Shown: positions 44,424-53,051 of the stretch, one piece after another
Layout: each line of letters opens with the position of its first letter
Position numbering within the stretch: position 1 is the stretch's first letter
Assembly (NCBI GenBank): GCA_018240065.1
Contig: JAFEGH010000005.1
Span: forward strand, 1-64,000
Length of the DNA stretch: 64,000 bases
Source: Verrucomicrobiota bacterium
GTDB taxonomy: Bacteria; Chlamydiota; Chlamydiia; Chlamydiales; Rhabdochlamydiaceae
Reading direction: 5' to 3'
Translations under genes and position numbers: made by a program
The notes under the pieces: generated by a model
The model's input: the letters and a program-made list of their open reading frames with translations, nothing else
Database searches by the model: none
What the model was told of the DNA's origin: nothing

Positions 44424-45158
44424 ATGGATCTGAAAATCAAGGATGTCGCTGAACTGCTCAATGTTTCAGAGACCACCATCCGACGCTGGCTCTCCGATGG
44501 AAAGATTCCCGCTTACCGGATCAATCATCAATATCGCTTCAGCCGGATCGAGATTGAAAACTGGATGATGCGCTGCAAGCTCAAGTCGAGCGAAGTCGGC
44601 CCTTCTGCTTTGAACGAAACTCAAATTTACCCTCCGATCGAAGAGATGGACTCCCATGAGGCTTCTTCCCGCGGCGGAATGCACCACTTCTGCCTTTACC
44701 GCGCTATCCATCAGGGAGACGTGTTCTCATCGATTTCCGGCAAATCAAAAGAAGAGATTATCCGCGGAACGACTAAAGCCATCGCTCAAAAACTCAATGT
44801 TGATGCAGAAGTCCTCTCCGAACTCTTGATCGACAGGGAAAAATTGATGCCGACGGCTCTCAACAACGGGATTGCCGTTCCCCATACCCGCGATTTCTTG
44901 CGAAAAGGCCCGCTCGACATGGTCTTTGTCGTGTTCCCCAAGGAGCCGATCGAATACGGAGCCCTCGACGGCAAGCCCGTCCATGCTCTCTTCTTCCTCT
45001 TTGCCAGCAACGACAAAGGACATCTGCAGCTTCTTGCCAAACTGGCCCATTTGAGCAGCAGCCCCAAAGCGCTTGAGTTCTTGAGAACCAAACCGAACAA
45101 AAAGGAACTTCTCGACTTCATCAGAGGCTGGGAAGGCCAGGTTCGTACAGTTTCCTAA
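44424..45158 (+). CDS. PtsN-type EIIA fused to an N-terminal helix-turn-helix (second paralogue)
   Basis: The 244-residue protein joins an excisionase/MerR-like winged HTH (residues 1-50, IKDVAELLNVSETTIRRWLS followed by DGKIPAYRINHQYRFSR) to a linker and a IIA-Ntr domain with the active His in NNGIAVPHTRDF. Such fusions, known in chlamydiae, suggest that the phosphorylation state controls DNA binding directly. Start ATG at 44424 follows AAGGTTGCT. The stop codon overlaps the alkD start by one base (TAATG). Confidence 0.88.
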   Translation: MDLKIKDVAELLNVSETTIRRWLSDGKIPAYRINHQYRFSRIEIENWMMRCKLKSSEVGPSALNETQIYPPIEEMDSHEASSRGGMHHFCLYRAIHQGDVFSSISGKSKEEIIRGTTKAIAQKLNVDAEVLSELLIDREKLMPTALNNGIAVPHTRDFLRKGPLDMVFVVFPKEPIEYGALDGKPVHALFFLFASNDKGHLQLLAKLAHLSSSPKALEFLRTKPNKKELLDFIRGWEGQVRTVS

Positions 45159-45823
45159 TGACTCTCATCGAACAACTCCAGAATGCCTTTCGCGCTAATT
45201 CCAATGAAAAAATTGCCCTCTGGCAGCATGCCTACATGAAAGCGCATTTTCCTTTTCTGGGGTTGCAAAAGCCCTTGCGGGCCAAGCTGCAAAAGACTCT
45301 TTTTATTGAATTCCCTCTGCGATCGGAAGAAGAACTACAGGATGTCCTGCTGAAGCTCTGGGAATTCCCAGAGAGAGAATTTCAGTATGCCGCTCTCGAC
45401 CTGGGAAAAAAATATAGCCGGTTGATCACTCCAAAGAGTTTCTCCATCATCGAGTTGTTGGTTCGGACGAGGTCGTGGTGGGATACGGTAGACGATCTGG
45501 CTGCCAACATCCTTGGATCCCTTTTGCTGCGCCATCCCGATCTTCGCTGCAAGATGGAGGATTGGATTGATGATCCCTATCTCTGGATCCGCCGTTCCGC
45601 ACTTCTCTACCAACTCAAGTATAAGGCAGAGACAGACGTTGAGGAACTCTTGCGTTTCTGTCAGAAAAGGATGGAAGAAAAGGATTTCTTTATTCGGAAG
45701 GCGATCGGATGGGTCTTAAGAGAATACGCGAAAACCGATCCTTCCTGTGTGAAGAAATTCATTGTCGAGCAGGAGTCGCGCTTATCTGCTTTGAGCATCC
45801 GAGAAGCTTCTAAACATCTTTAA
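45158..45823 (+). CDS. DNA alkylation repair protein AlkD-like
   Basis: The 221-residue all-helical protein belongs to the AlkC/AlkD family of HEAT-like DNA glycosylases that release N3- and N7-alkylated purines. Diagnostic stretches are EFQYAALDLGKKY, RSWWDTVDDLAANILG (Trp and Asp near the substrate) and FIRKAIGWVLREYAKTDP. It overlaps the upstream ptsN-HTH gene (TAATG), so it is the last gene of the accD-dut-ptsN run. Confidence 0.88.
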   Translation: MTLIEQLQNAFRANSNEKIALWQHAYMKAHFPFLGLQKPLRAKLQKTLFIEFPLRSEEELQDVLLKLWEFPEREFQYAALDLGKKYSRLITPKSFSIIELLVRTRSWWDTVDDLAANILGSLLLRHPDLRCKMEDWIDDPYLWIRRSALLYQLKYKAETDVEELLRFCQKRMEEKDFFIRKAIGWVLREYAKTDPSCVKKFIVEQESRLSALSIREASKHL

Positions 45824-45924
45824 ATCCAGTAGGCCTTCTATCTTGCCTTCAGATCTTGGCAAGCGGGAAGCAATTTTTAAAGACTTCAGCCGCAGATGGC
45901 AAAGAGATAGGAGGTCCATCGGGT

Positions 45925-46764
45925 TTAATCGGAATAATATTCGAAAGGAAATGCTCGATAAAGCTTATCGAGATCGCACTCCGGCAAGGACTCTCCTCCC
46001 ATTTGCAGAGCTTCTTCCAGCGTTTCCGCGTAATGGAAGTCGAAGCGACCTGTCCCGAAATAATAGTCCCGGTATTTGAACATGTCCTCTGTATTGTCAG
46101 CGTGGGCAATGCGCAGCAGGCGTGCCGGAATTCCGAAGGCCTCTGCTACGATGATTCCGGAAAGAGATGTCGAGATGACGAATTTGCTGTCGAGGATTTT
46201 TCTGACGACCCCTTCCCAATTTTCTTTGACGCTGACCAGGTTGGACTCTTCCTGGAACAAGCGCTCATCGGAAAAGTGAGGGATAATGACGTAGTCCCTG
46301 GAGGGAACTGCCTGTTTTTGAAATTCAGGGAAGAGCCGAGGAAGCAGGAGGGTAGGGTCTCCATAGATCTCAGGACAGGCGACGCCTCTTTCGATCAAGA
46401 ACTTTCTTGAGAGAGGGCCGCGGACAGCCCGCACGTCCAGCCGGTTAAAGCGATATTCTGCTGGCAGGTTTTTGCCATTCACGCCGGTTCCCCATATGAC
46501 GTCGCCATCGACAGCATAATGCATGATCGATCCGATGGCCAAAAATTTCTTTTCACCGCGAAATGGGCTTTCTGCAATCGCGACAGGACGTCCGATCATT
46601 CTTTCGACGATATTCACAGAAAGAGCATCGCCAAAATTGATGAAGCCCTGGGAGGGGGCAGGTTTCCAATAGTAGAGAGGAAGCTGCTTGGCGCAGACGG
46701 TCTCACAGTCTGCATTCCAGGCGCAGATGGGAAAAAGAAGGAGTGGAAGCAGTCGCCATTTCAT
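45925..46764 (-). CDS. polysaccharide pyruvyl transferase family protein, exported
   Basis: The 279-residue product has a signal peptide (MKWRLLPLLLFPICAW...) and then NFGDALSVNIV, AIGSIMH, WGTGVN, RAVRGPLSRKFL and YGDPTLLLPRL, the motif order of the pyruvyl-transferase (ExoV/CsaB) superfamily, which ketalises sugars on surface polysaccharides. The C-terminal half has the Ser/Gly/Glu-type loop STSLSGIIVAEAFGIPA. A signal peptide is unusual for this family, so the acceptor may be periplasmic or the protein secreted. ATG at 46764 follows GAGGTG; an ATG ten codons earlier is less well placed. Confidence 0.75.
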   Translation of the reverse strand: MKWRLLPLLLFPICAWNADCETVCAKQLPLYYWKPAPSQGFINFGDALSVNIVERMIGRPVAIAESPFRGEKKFLAIGSIMHYAVDGDVIWGTGVNGKNLPAEYRFNRLDVRAVRGPLSRKFLIERGVACPEIYGDPTLLLPRLFPEFQKQAVPSRDYVIIPHFSDERLFQEESNLVSVKENWEGVVRKILDSKFVISTSLSGIIVAEAFGIPARLLRIAHADNTEDMFKYRDYYFGTGRFDFHYAETLEEALQMGGESLPECDLDKLYRAFPFEYYSD

Positions 46765-47066
46765 CTTCACCTCGAAGTTAAAGAGAGGAAGCAAACTATC
46801 ATTTTCCCAAAAACATTCAAACAGTTATTAGTAGGTAGTACTTTCCAAATTTGCGAATGAGGATGGGGAGAATGCGGGTTGTCTGGCAGGATCATTTTCC
46901 TACTCTAAAAATCTAGTTCCCTTTATCCTCTTTCGCTGTACCAGTGTGTTCGTATTTTCTAATCGGATCCCAGGGCGTATTAACGATGCCCTGAATCTGA
47001 GGAGAACTGGTAGAAATGAACCCCAAGAAGGAACATCTGCAAAATTTAATTTGCAGGAGTCTTTCT

Positions 47067-48557
47067 ATGACCCCGACAGGATGTATGGCAAAAGAAAAAG
47101 GATTATTTGTTAAGAAAACGATCAAGTCTTTGCTTGATGAGGCGCAGGAATCCCGACATGGGATGAAACGCTCTCTCGGCGCAGTCACTCTCACTGCGAT
47201 GGGGATCGGCGCTATCATTGGCGCAGGTATCTTCGTCCTCACCGGACCCGCCGCGGCAGAGTATGCCGGCCCCGGTATCCTCCTCTCATTTGTCTTTGCT
47301 GCGATCATCTGCGTTTTCGCCGCCCTCTGTTATGCCGAGTTCGCCTCGTTGATCCCGATTTCGGGCAGCGCGTATACCTACGCGTATGCGACGATGGGTG
47401 AGTTTACCGCCTGGATCATCGGGTGGGGTCTTACGATGGAATACTTATTTTCGGCGTCGACCGTCGCGGTCGGTTGGTCCGCTTATTTTGTCAGCCTCCT
47501 TCGCGACATGGGAATTGTGATCCCGGCGAAATTTGCCGCGGCTCCGATGAGTTATGAACTCTCGACCGGCTGGGCCATGACGGGTTCGATGGTCAATATC
47601 CCTGCGATGCTGATCGTCGCTCTGATCGGAACGCTCGTCGCTGTGGGCATCCGCGCAGCGGCCAGCTTCAACAACCTGATGGTGATCATCAAGCTGGGCG
47701 CTATCGCTCTTTTCGTTGCGTGCGGCGTTGCCTATGTCAACATGGACAACCTGACTCCTTTCATCCCAGCAAACACAGGGACCTTCGGAGAGTTCGGATT
47801 TAGCGGCGTCCTTCGCGGAGCCGGTGTAATCTTCTTTGCCTTCATCGGTTTCGATGCTCTTTCGACAATGGCCCAGGAGTGCCGCAACCCCCAGAAACAT
47901 CTCCCGATCGGGATGATCGGCTCTTTGGGGATTTCGACTCTGGTCTATATCGTGATCGGTTTCGTCCTCCTCGGCGTTGTCAGCTATACAGCGCTGAACG
48001 TCCCCGACCCGATCACCGTTGCCGTCAATGCGCTCGGGCCTAGTTTCGTCTGGTTGCGATTTGTGATCAAACTGGCGATTCTGGCAGGTCTTACTTCCGT
48101 CGTTTTGGTGATGATCCTGGGTCAGTCCCGCATTTTCTACACGATGTCAAAAGATGGACTGCTGCCAAAGCCGATTGCCAAGATCAACGACAAATTCCAA
48201 ACCCCGTTTCTTTCCACGATCATGGTCACTGTGGTCTGCATGCTTCTGGCTGGGATTTTCCCGGTCGGGATCCTCGGACAGCTGACATGTATGGGAGCAT
48301 TGCTCGCATTCGCCATCGTCTGCTTCGGGATCCTCGTGCTGCGTTACAAGCAGCCAACTTTGCACAGACCGTTCAAAACACCGTTTGTGCCATGGATTCC
48401 GCTGGCAGGAACCCTGGTCTGTGTTATCCAGATGATCATGCTTCCAGGCGTGACCTGGTTCCAGTTCCTGATTTGGATGTTTATCGGATGTGTGATTTAT
48501 TTCGGATACAGCGTCAAGCACAGCAAAGCGCGACTGGCGCTTGTTAAGAAGAAATAA
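47067..48557 (+). CDS. amino acid permease, APC superfamily (cationic amino acid transporter type)
   Basis: The protein (496 aa from this start) has about twelve to thirteen membrane segments. The first ones carry GIGAIIGAGIFVLTGPAAAEYAGPG-like APC motif (visible as GIGAIIGAGIFVL), and FFAFIGFDALSTMAQECRNP and GQSRIFYTMSKDGLLP are characteristic of the CAT/YfnA group. It could import basic or other amino acids; with arginase in the window, arginine is tempting but unproven. ATG at 47067 has AGGAG seven bases upstream; ATGs at 47016 and 47085 are alternatives. A small hairpin (CAGGGC/GCCCTG, 46972-46994) lies in the leader region. Confidence 0.85.
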   Translation: MTPTGCMAKEKGLFVKKTIKSLLDEAQESRHGMKRSLGAVTLTAMGIGAIIGAGIFVLTGPAAAEYAGPGILLSFVFAAIICVFAALCYAEFASLIPISGSAYTYAYATMGEFTAWIIGWGLTMEYLFSASTVAVGWSAYFVSLLRDMGIVIPAKFAAAPMSYELSTGWAMTGSMVNIPAMLIVALIGTLVAVGIRAAASFNNLMVIIKLGAIALFVACGVAYVNMDNLTPFIPANTGTFGEFGFSGVLRGAGVIFFAFIGFDALSTMAQECRNPQKHLPIGMIGSLGISTLVYIVIGFVLLGVVSYTALNVPDPITVAVNALGPSFVWLRFVIKLAILAGLTSVVLVMILGQSRIFYTMSKDGLLPKPIAKINDKFQTPFLSTIMVTVVCMLLAGIFPVGILGQLTCMGALLAFAIVCFGILVLRYKQPTLHRPFKTPFVPWIPLAGTLVCVIQMIMLPGVTWFQFLIWMFIGCVIYFGYSVKHSKARLALVKKK

Positions 48558-48561
48558 CAGA

Positions 48562-50106
48562 TCATTCGCCCACAGGGCTCGTCTGGATTTCCTTTCCGGA
48601 CGAGCCTTTTTTCTCTCTGCCGATCGGCAGGACCAGCAACAGCACTACAAATATCCACCCCATTAAAAATGAGCAGTCGTTGATCGAAAGAACATCGGCT
48701 TGTTGACTTAAAGCGACATTGAGCTGCGCCAGTCCGCTCTCTCCCTGAAGCCCCAATTCTCCCAACTTATCCAGATAAGCTGTCGTCTGATTGGAATAAG
48801 GGGTCAGGTTTTCCCCCACCGTCGCATGGTGATAGGCGCTGCGCCGGATCCACATCGTTGTAAAGATCGAAGTCCCTATTCCTCCCGACATGGCGCGCAC
48901 GAAGTGAAAGATGCCTGTTGCACTGGCCAGTCTCTCAGAGGGGACGTCCCTCATGCTCAATGAGAAGAGGGGAGTGATGAAAAAGACAAGGGCGCAGCCG
49001 ATTAAGAAACGGGAGAACCCGACATGCCAGATGTCGACGTCCGTGTCGAAAAAAGCGGTATAAAAGCAGGCAAACGAGAACAGGATGAAACAAATGCCCA
49101 GCAGCCTGGTAGTGCCAAAGCGTGTTACAGCTTTCCCCATCAGGGGGCCTAAAAGGAAGGGAGCTATCCCGATCGGCGCGACGGCAAGTCCCGCCCAGAT
49201 CGAGGTGTAGTTCATACTGGTCTGGAGCCAAAGGGGGACCAGGACCACGGAACCGAAATATATCGCGTACATGATCCCGATGTAGAAAACGGAGATAGCG
49301 TATGTGCGGACCTTAAATAGCTTCAGTTCGATCAAGGGGTTGTTTGTCGTCAAGCTCCACACCAGCAAAAAAGTGAACGAGACAAATGAAATAATGGCGC
49401 ACCAGAGGATCAAGTTAGAATTCAACCAGTCATACTGCTCTCCTTTATCGAGGAGGAACTGGAGGCAGGTCACCCCGATGGCAAGAAGTCCCAGTCCGAC
49501 CCAATCGACGGGCGCTTTTTCACGGGGCGTTTCCCGTTTCTTTAAAATCAGCCATATGGCCAGCACACTCAGGATCCCGACAGGGATATTGATATAGAAA
49601 ATCCAGGGCCATTCGTAATCATAGGAAATCCATCCGCCGAGGATAGGACCCACGATCGGGGCTGTGATCACAATCGTGCTCCAAAAGGCCAGCGCCGCAT
49701 TTTTCCTTTCCGGGGGAGTGCTCATGATCAGAAGAGTTTGGCTTAATGGGATCATTGGGCCTGATGCGAGTCCCTGTAAGAAACGGGAGACGATCAGCAT
49801 TTCAAAATTGAACGCGGCGCCGCAGGTCCAGGAAAAAATTGTGAAGAAGATCAGTGAAAGGCAGATCAGTTTGACAGCGCCCACTTTTTTAGTCAGCCAG
49901 CCTGTAATGGGAAGCGCAATCGCATTGCCGACTGCGAACGAGGTAATGACATAAGTTCCTTGATCTGTGGCCACTGCCATGTCCCCTGAAATATAGGGGA
50001 TCGAGACGTTTGCGATCGAATAGTCGAGGACGAACATGAACGTTGCAGTCGAGAGTGCCAAAGTAATGATGAAGAGAAGGATTCCCGATAGGGGTTTCAA
50101 AATCAC
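48562..50106 (-). CDS. emrB: EmrB/QacA-type multidrug efflux transporter (MFS, DHA2)
   Basis: The 514-residue protein has about fourteen membrane segments. Motif C-like GPILGGWISYDYEWPWIFYINIP and the start SIANVSIPYISGDMAVATDQ are typical of the DHA2 proton/drug antiporters. It is the third gene of a minus-strand operon with a membrane-fusion protein and an outer-membrane factor; it overlaps the former by four bases. Together they would pump compounds from the cytoplasm across both membranes. The substrate is unknown. Confidence 0.92.
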   Translation of the reverse strand: MILKPLSGILLFIITLALSTATFMFVLDYSIANVSIPYISGDMAVATDQGTYVITSFAVGNAIALPITGWLTKKVGAVKLICLSLIFFTIFSWTCGAAFNFEMLIVSRFLQGLASGPMIPLSQTLLIMSTPPERKNAALAFWSTIVITAPIVGPILGGWISYDYEWPWIFYINIPVGILSVLAIWLILKKRETPREKAPVDWVGLGLLAIGVTCLQFLLDKGEQYDWLNSNLILWCAIISFVSFTFLLVWSLTTNNPLIELKLFKVRTYAISVFYIGIMYAIYFGSVVLVPLWLQTSMNYTSIWAGLAVAPIGIAPFLLGPLMGKAVTRFGTTRLLGICFILFSFACFYTAFFDTDVDIWHVGFSRFLIGCALVFFITPLFSLSMRDVPSERLASATGIFHFVRAMSGGIGTSIFTTMWIRRSAYHHATVGENLTPYSNQTTAYLDKLGELGLQGESGLAQLNVALSQQADVLSINDCSFLMGWIFVVLLLVLPIGREKKGSSGKEIQTSPVGE

Positions 50107-51311
50107 TCCTCATTTTGGTCATTGTTTGGCATCGCATTGTCTTCGAGGAAAGTCGGAGAGAGGTTCTCCGCGATCACCTGGGCGATCAAAGGCTCGGCGC
50201 CTTCTTCCTGTGTGGCAAAGACGTCAGTCGCGAATAGGGGGCCGTCCGGTCTGATTTCTGGCAGCATCGGCAACTGTACATCGTGGATGTCGACGTTTAC
50301 TTCGAGTGAAAGCCCTAGTCTCAAGGGGTGCTGCTCGACCTGCTGCTGGTCGAGGATGATCCTGACGGGGATCCTCTGGACGATTTTGATCCAGTTTCCG
50401 GTCGCATTCTGCGGGGGAAGGACGGAAAAGACGCTCCCTGTCCCGCCGCCGATGCCGGCAACCTTGCCTTTATAGACGACATCGCCGCCATACATATCGG
50501 AGGTGATGCTCACTGGCTGGCCTACCCTCATTTTACTCAGCTGCACTTCTTTGAAATTGGCGTTGACCCACATTTGATCCAAAGGGACGATCGCCATGAG
50601 CGATTGACCGGGCTGGACCCTCTCTCCCACCTGCACTGTGCGCATGGCGACAATCCCGGAGACGGGGGCCTTGATCGTGCAGCGCTGATAGAAGACAAAG
50701 GCGTCGCGGACGCGATTTTTAGCCTCGTCGACCTTTGGATGGTTATCGATTGTCGTATTCTCCACCAGAGAAAGGGCAGCGATATATTGGCGTTCTGTCG
50801 CGATCAGGTCGGCAAAACTGGCTTTGAGAGCCGCTTCGGCGTGCTCGTAGTTTTCAAGCGAGACGCCTCCTTCGTCGATCAGGTTTTTTCGGTGCTCATA
50901 GTCTTGGGCGGATTTGACGAACTCCGCTTTTTTCACTTCGATCATCGCCTCATACTGTTTGACCTGTTCGAAAAGCTTCATGACATCCCGGACTGCATTT
51001 CCCAATTCCGCCACCGCTTTGTCCAAAGCGATTCTTGCATCGGTCTTGTCGAGCTCCACAAGTACGCGCCCTTCGGGGACGAAATCGGCATTCATGACGG
51101 AAAACGACTCCACGATCCCGCTCACTTGAGGGGTCAGGACGACATTGTTCCCGTCGACATAGGCGTCATCGGTGTACTGATGGAACCTTCCCCAGGTCCA
51201 CCAGTAGGTGAGCCAGGCGGCTCCAAGAACGAGAAAGACCATCCCGGTGATAAGGATCGATTTGTTCCTTCTATGGTTGTTCGCAGGAGGCGTTGTCGCT
51301 GGAGCCGTCAT
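50103..51311 (-). CDS. emrA: EmrA/HlyD-family membrane fusion protein
   Basis: The 402-residue periplasmic adaptor has one N-terminal membrane helix (about 19-38), then YTDDAYVDGNNVVLTPQVSG (biotinyl-lipoyl half), a long alpha-hairpin (about 95-200), and the second half RCTIKAPVSGIVAMRTVQVG. It bridges the EmrB-type pump and the outer-membrane factor encoded on either side. The gap to the upstream gene is one base, and the stop overlaps emrB. Confidence 0.92.
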   Translation of the reverse strand: MTAPATTPPANNHRRNKSILITGMVFLVLGAAWLTYWWTWGRFHQYTDDAYVDGNNVVLTPQVSGIVESFSVMNADFVPEGRVLVELDKTDARIALDKAVAELGNAVRDVMKLFEQVKQYEAMIEVKKAEFVKSAQDYEHRKNLIDEGGVSLENYEHAEAALKASFADLIATERQYIAALSLVENTTIDNHPKVDEAKNRVRDAFVFYQRCTIKAPVSGIVAMRTVQVGERVQPGQSLMAIVPLDQMWVNANFKEVQLSKMRVGQPVSITSDMYGGDVVYKGKVAGIGGGTGSVFSVLPPQNATGNWIKIVQRIPVRIILDQQQVEQHPLRLGLSLEVNVDIHDVQLPMLPEIRPDGPLFATDVFATQEEGAEPLIAQVIAENLSPTFLEDNAMPNNDQNEE

Positions 51312-51312
51312 C

Positions 51313-52782
51313 TCATCCTCCTTGGTAGGGTAGTCGTTGATCGGCGCGGTACCCGCCGCCGATCGCTTTGATCATCTTGAGGACGGCCAGCAGGTAGTCC
51401 CTCTCATAGCCGTAGAGCTGGTAGCGCTGGGTGAACAGGTTGTCTTCTCGCTCCAGAACGGAGAGAAAATCGTTGATCCCCTGTTTGTAGCGGGAAAATT
51501 GCAGTTCCAGCTGGTCTTCCGCAGTTTCTAAAGAGTTGATCTGGCAGTTCAAGGTGTCGAACGTCGCACTTAAAATTGCGATCTGATCGGCGACCTCGCG
51601 CGCAGCTGTAAGGAGAAGGTCGTTGTATCTGTAGGTCTCTTCGTTGAAGAGGGCGACTTTGTTCTTCAAATTGGCCGTGAGCCTGCCTCCGGTAAAAATC
51701 GGAAGATGGACGGCGGGGACGAGTCCTCCTTCTTTACTTCCAAAGTTGAGCAGCTTGTTGAAGGAGAGGCTTTCAAGCCCGCCGAACGCCATTAGGTTCA
51801 CGCGGGGATAGAAGTCTGCCTTCGCAGCTCCGATCTCTTTCGCAGCGGCCTCTACGCGCCAGATCTGCGCGGTCAGATCGGGCCTGCGCGCAAGAAGATC
51901 GCTCGAAAGGTCGGTTGGTATACTGACAGGCCTTTCGAAGATCACAGACAGGGGTTTAGGGACGATGTCTGAATCAGGTCCGATTCCGACAAGGACGCAC
52001 AGCATATGCCTGTCGAGGGTAATCTCTTTTTCGAGCTGGATAAGCGACTGTTCGACCTCATAAATGCTTTGCTCGCGTTCCAGCAAAGGAAGGGCCGGAT
52101 CCAGTCCATTGGCCCCTCGCGAGGTCGTCAGCTCAAAGAGCATGTTGCGCTGGTCCAGTCTGTCCCTGAGCACTTCCTTTTGCGCGAGCTTGGTCTGCAA
52201 TTCAATATATGTCTGCGCGATCAGCGTTGTGACGATTAGCGTTGCCTGCTTGGCCTCTGCGCGCTCAGCCCGGGCTTTGCCAAGAGCTGCCTTGAAGAGG
52301 TTGCGATTCCTCCCGAAAAAGTCGATCTCATAGTTGAAGTTCAAGGTGAGATCGAGCTGGTTGGCAGTGGCTGGAACGACAACGGGGGGTGCGGTTGGAT
52401 AAAAGGAGCGGACAAATCCGTTTTTGCTGAAGTACTGCCACTGCTCTTCATAGTCAGCGGATAAAGTGGGGAATAGCGCCGACCTTTCTTTTCTGGCCTC
52501 AGCCTCCGCAGCAGCGACCTTCGCGAGCGCCTGCTGGATCGTCGGACTCTCTTTCAGCGCCTGTTCGATCAGAGCGTCAAGCTGGGGATCTTCGAACATC
52601 TCCCACCATCGCTCCGACGGCCAGCCCCCTTCCTCAAAGAACTCTCTAGCCAACGCTGTTTCCCGGGAAGAATCTAACGAGATAGGATCAGAAAGATGGG
52701 CCAGGTCGCCGTCGGGAACGCGCGCACAGGATCCTAAAAGCAAGAGAAATACAAAGATGCTTTTAAGATGGTTTGATCGCAT
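51313..52782 (-). CDS. outer-membrane efflux lipoprotein (NodT/TolC-like)
   Basis: The 489-residue product has a lipoprotein signal (LLLLGSCARV, Cys19 modified) and two outer-membrane-efflux-protein repeats rich in coiled helices. The pattern WWEMFEDPQLDALIEQALKE near the start and RRPDLTAQIWRVEAA at the repeat boundary are typical of NodT-family factors. It is the first gene of the efflux operon. ATG at 52782 is followed directly by the signal peptide. No regulator gene is adjacent. Confidence 0.92.
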   Translation of the reverse strand: MRSNHLKSIFVFLLLLGSCARVPDGDLAHLSDPISLDSSRETALAREFFEEGGWPSERWWEMFEDPQLDALIEQALKESPTIQQALAKVAAAEAEARKERSALFPTLSADYEEQWQYFSKNGFVRSFYPTAPPVVVPATANQLDLTLNFNYEIDFFGRNRNLFKAALGKARAERAEAKQATLIVTTLIAQTYIELQTKLAQKEVLRDRLDQRNMLFELTTSRGANGLDPALPLLEREQSIYEVEQSLIQLEKEITLDRHMLCVLVGIGPDSDIVPKPLSVIFERPVSIPTDLSSDLLARRPDLTAQIWRVEAAAKEIGAAKADFYPRVNLMAFGGLESLSFNKLLNFGSKEGGLVPAVHLPIFTGGRLTANLKNKVALFNEETYRYNDLLLTAAREVADQIAILSATFDTLNCQINSLETAEDQLELQFSRYKQGINDFLSVLEREDNLFTQRYQLYGYERDYLLAVLKMIKAIGGGYRADQRLPYQGG

Positions 52783-52889
52783 AAGTATACAATTCGATTT
52801 TGTCGCTTGTTTTTACAAATAAATTAAATTTAGATTATTATCATCAAAAATAACGATCGAGAGAGAATTTATTATAAAGCGACGATCTG

Positions 52890-52940
52890 CCTAAACAGCT
52901 TCAAAACTTGGATTTTGGCAGCCAAAAGTTTTAAAGCAGT
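52890..52940 (+). repeat. dispersed intergenic repeat, copy D
   Basis: CCTAAACAGCTTCAAAACTT opens the copy, and AAAGCAGTTGAG closes it. It contains a further weak inverted repeat (AAAACTT ... AAGTTTT). It lies in the 269-bp gap between the efflux operon and the MOMP-like gene, where no other gene is seen. Confidence 0.55.
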
Positions 52941-52990
52941 TGAGGGGGCTTGAGACGAGGATGGAAGTAGATAAAGGGAAAGACGTGTTT

Positions 52991-53024
52991 AAAAAAAATC
53001 AGATACCCCGTGCAGGGGTATCTG
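52991..53024 (-). terminator. intrinsic terminator of the MOMP-like gene
   Basis: A perfect 10-bp stem (CAGATACCCC / GGGGTATCTG, 53000-53024) with a five-base loop is followed on the minus strand by eight T residues. Confidence 0.85.
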
Positions 53025-53051
53025 AATTGGAGTCCAAAATAACTGGGAATA

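Noticed and set aside
45843..46410. plus-strand frames opposite the pyruvyl-transferase-like gene
   Set aside because: The minus frame has a signal peptide, ribosome-binding site and family motifs.
50328..51371. 347-codon plus-strand frame opposite emrA
   Set aside because: Antisense to a clear HlyD-family gene lying in an operon; no homology or ribosome-binding site seen.
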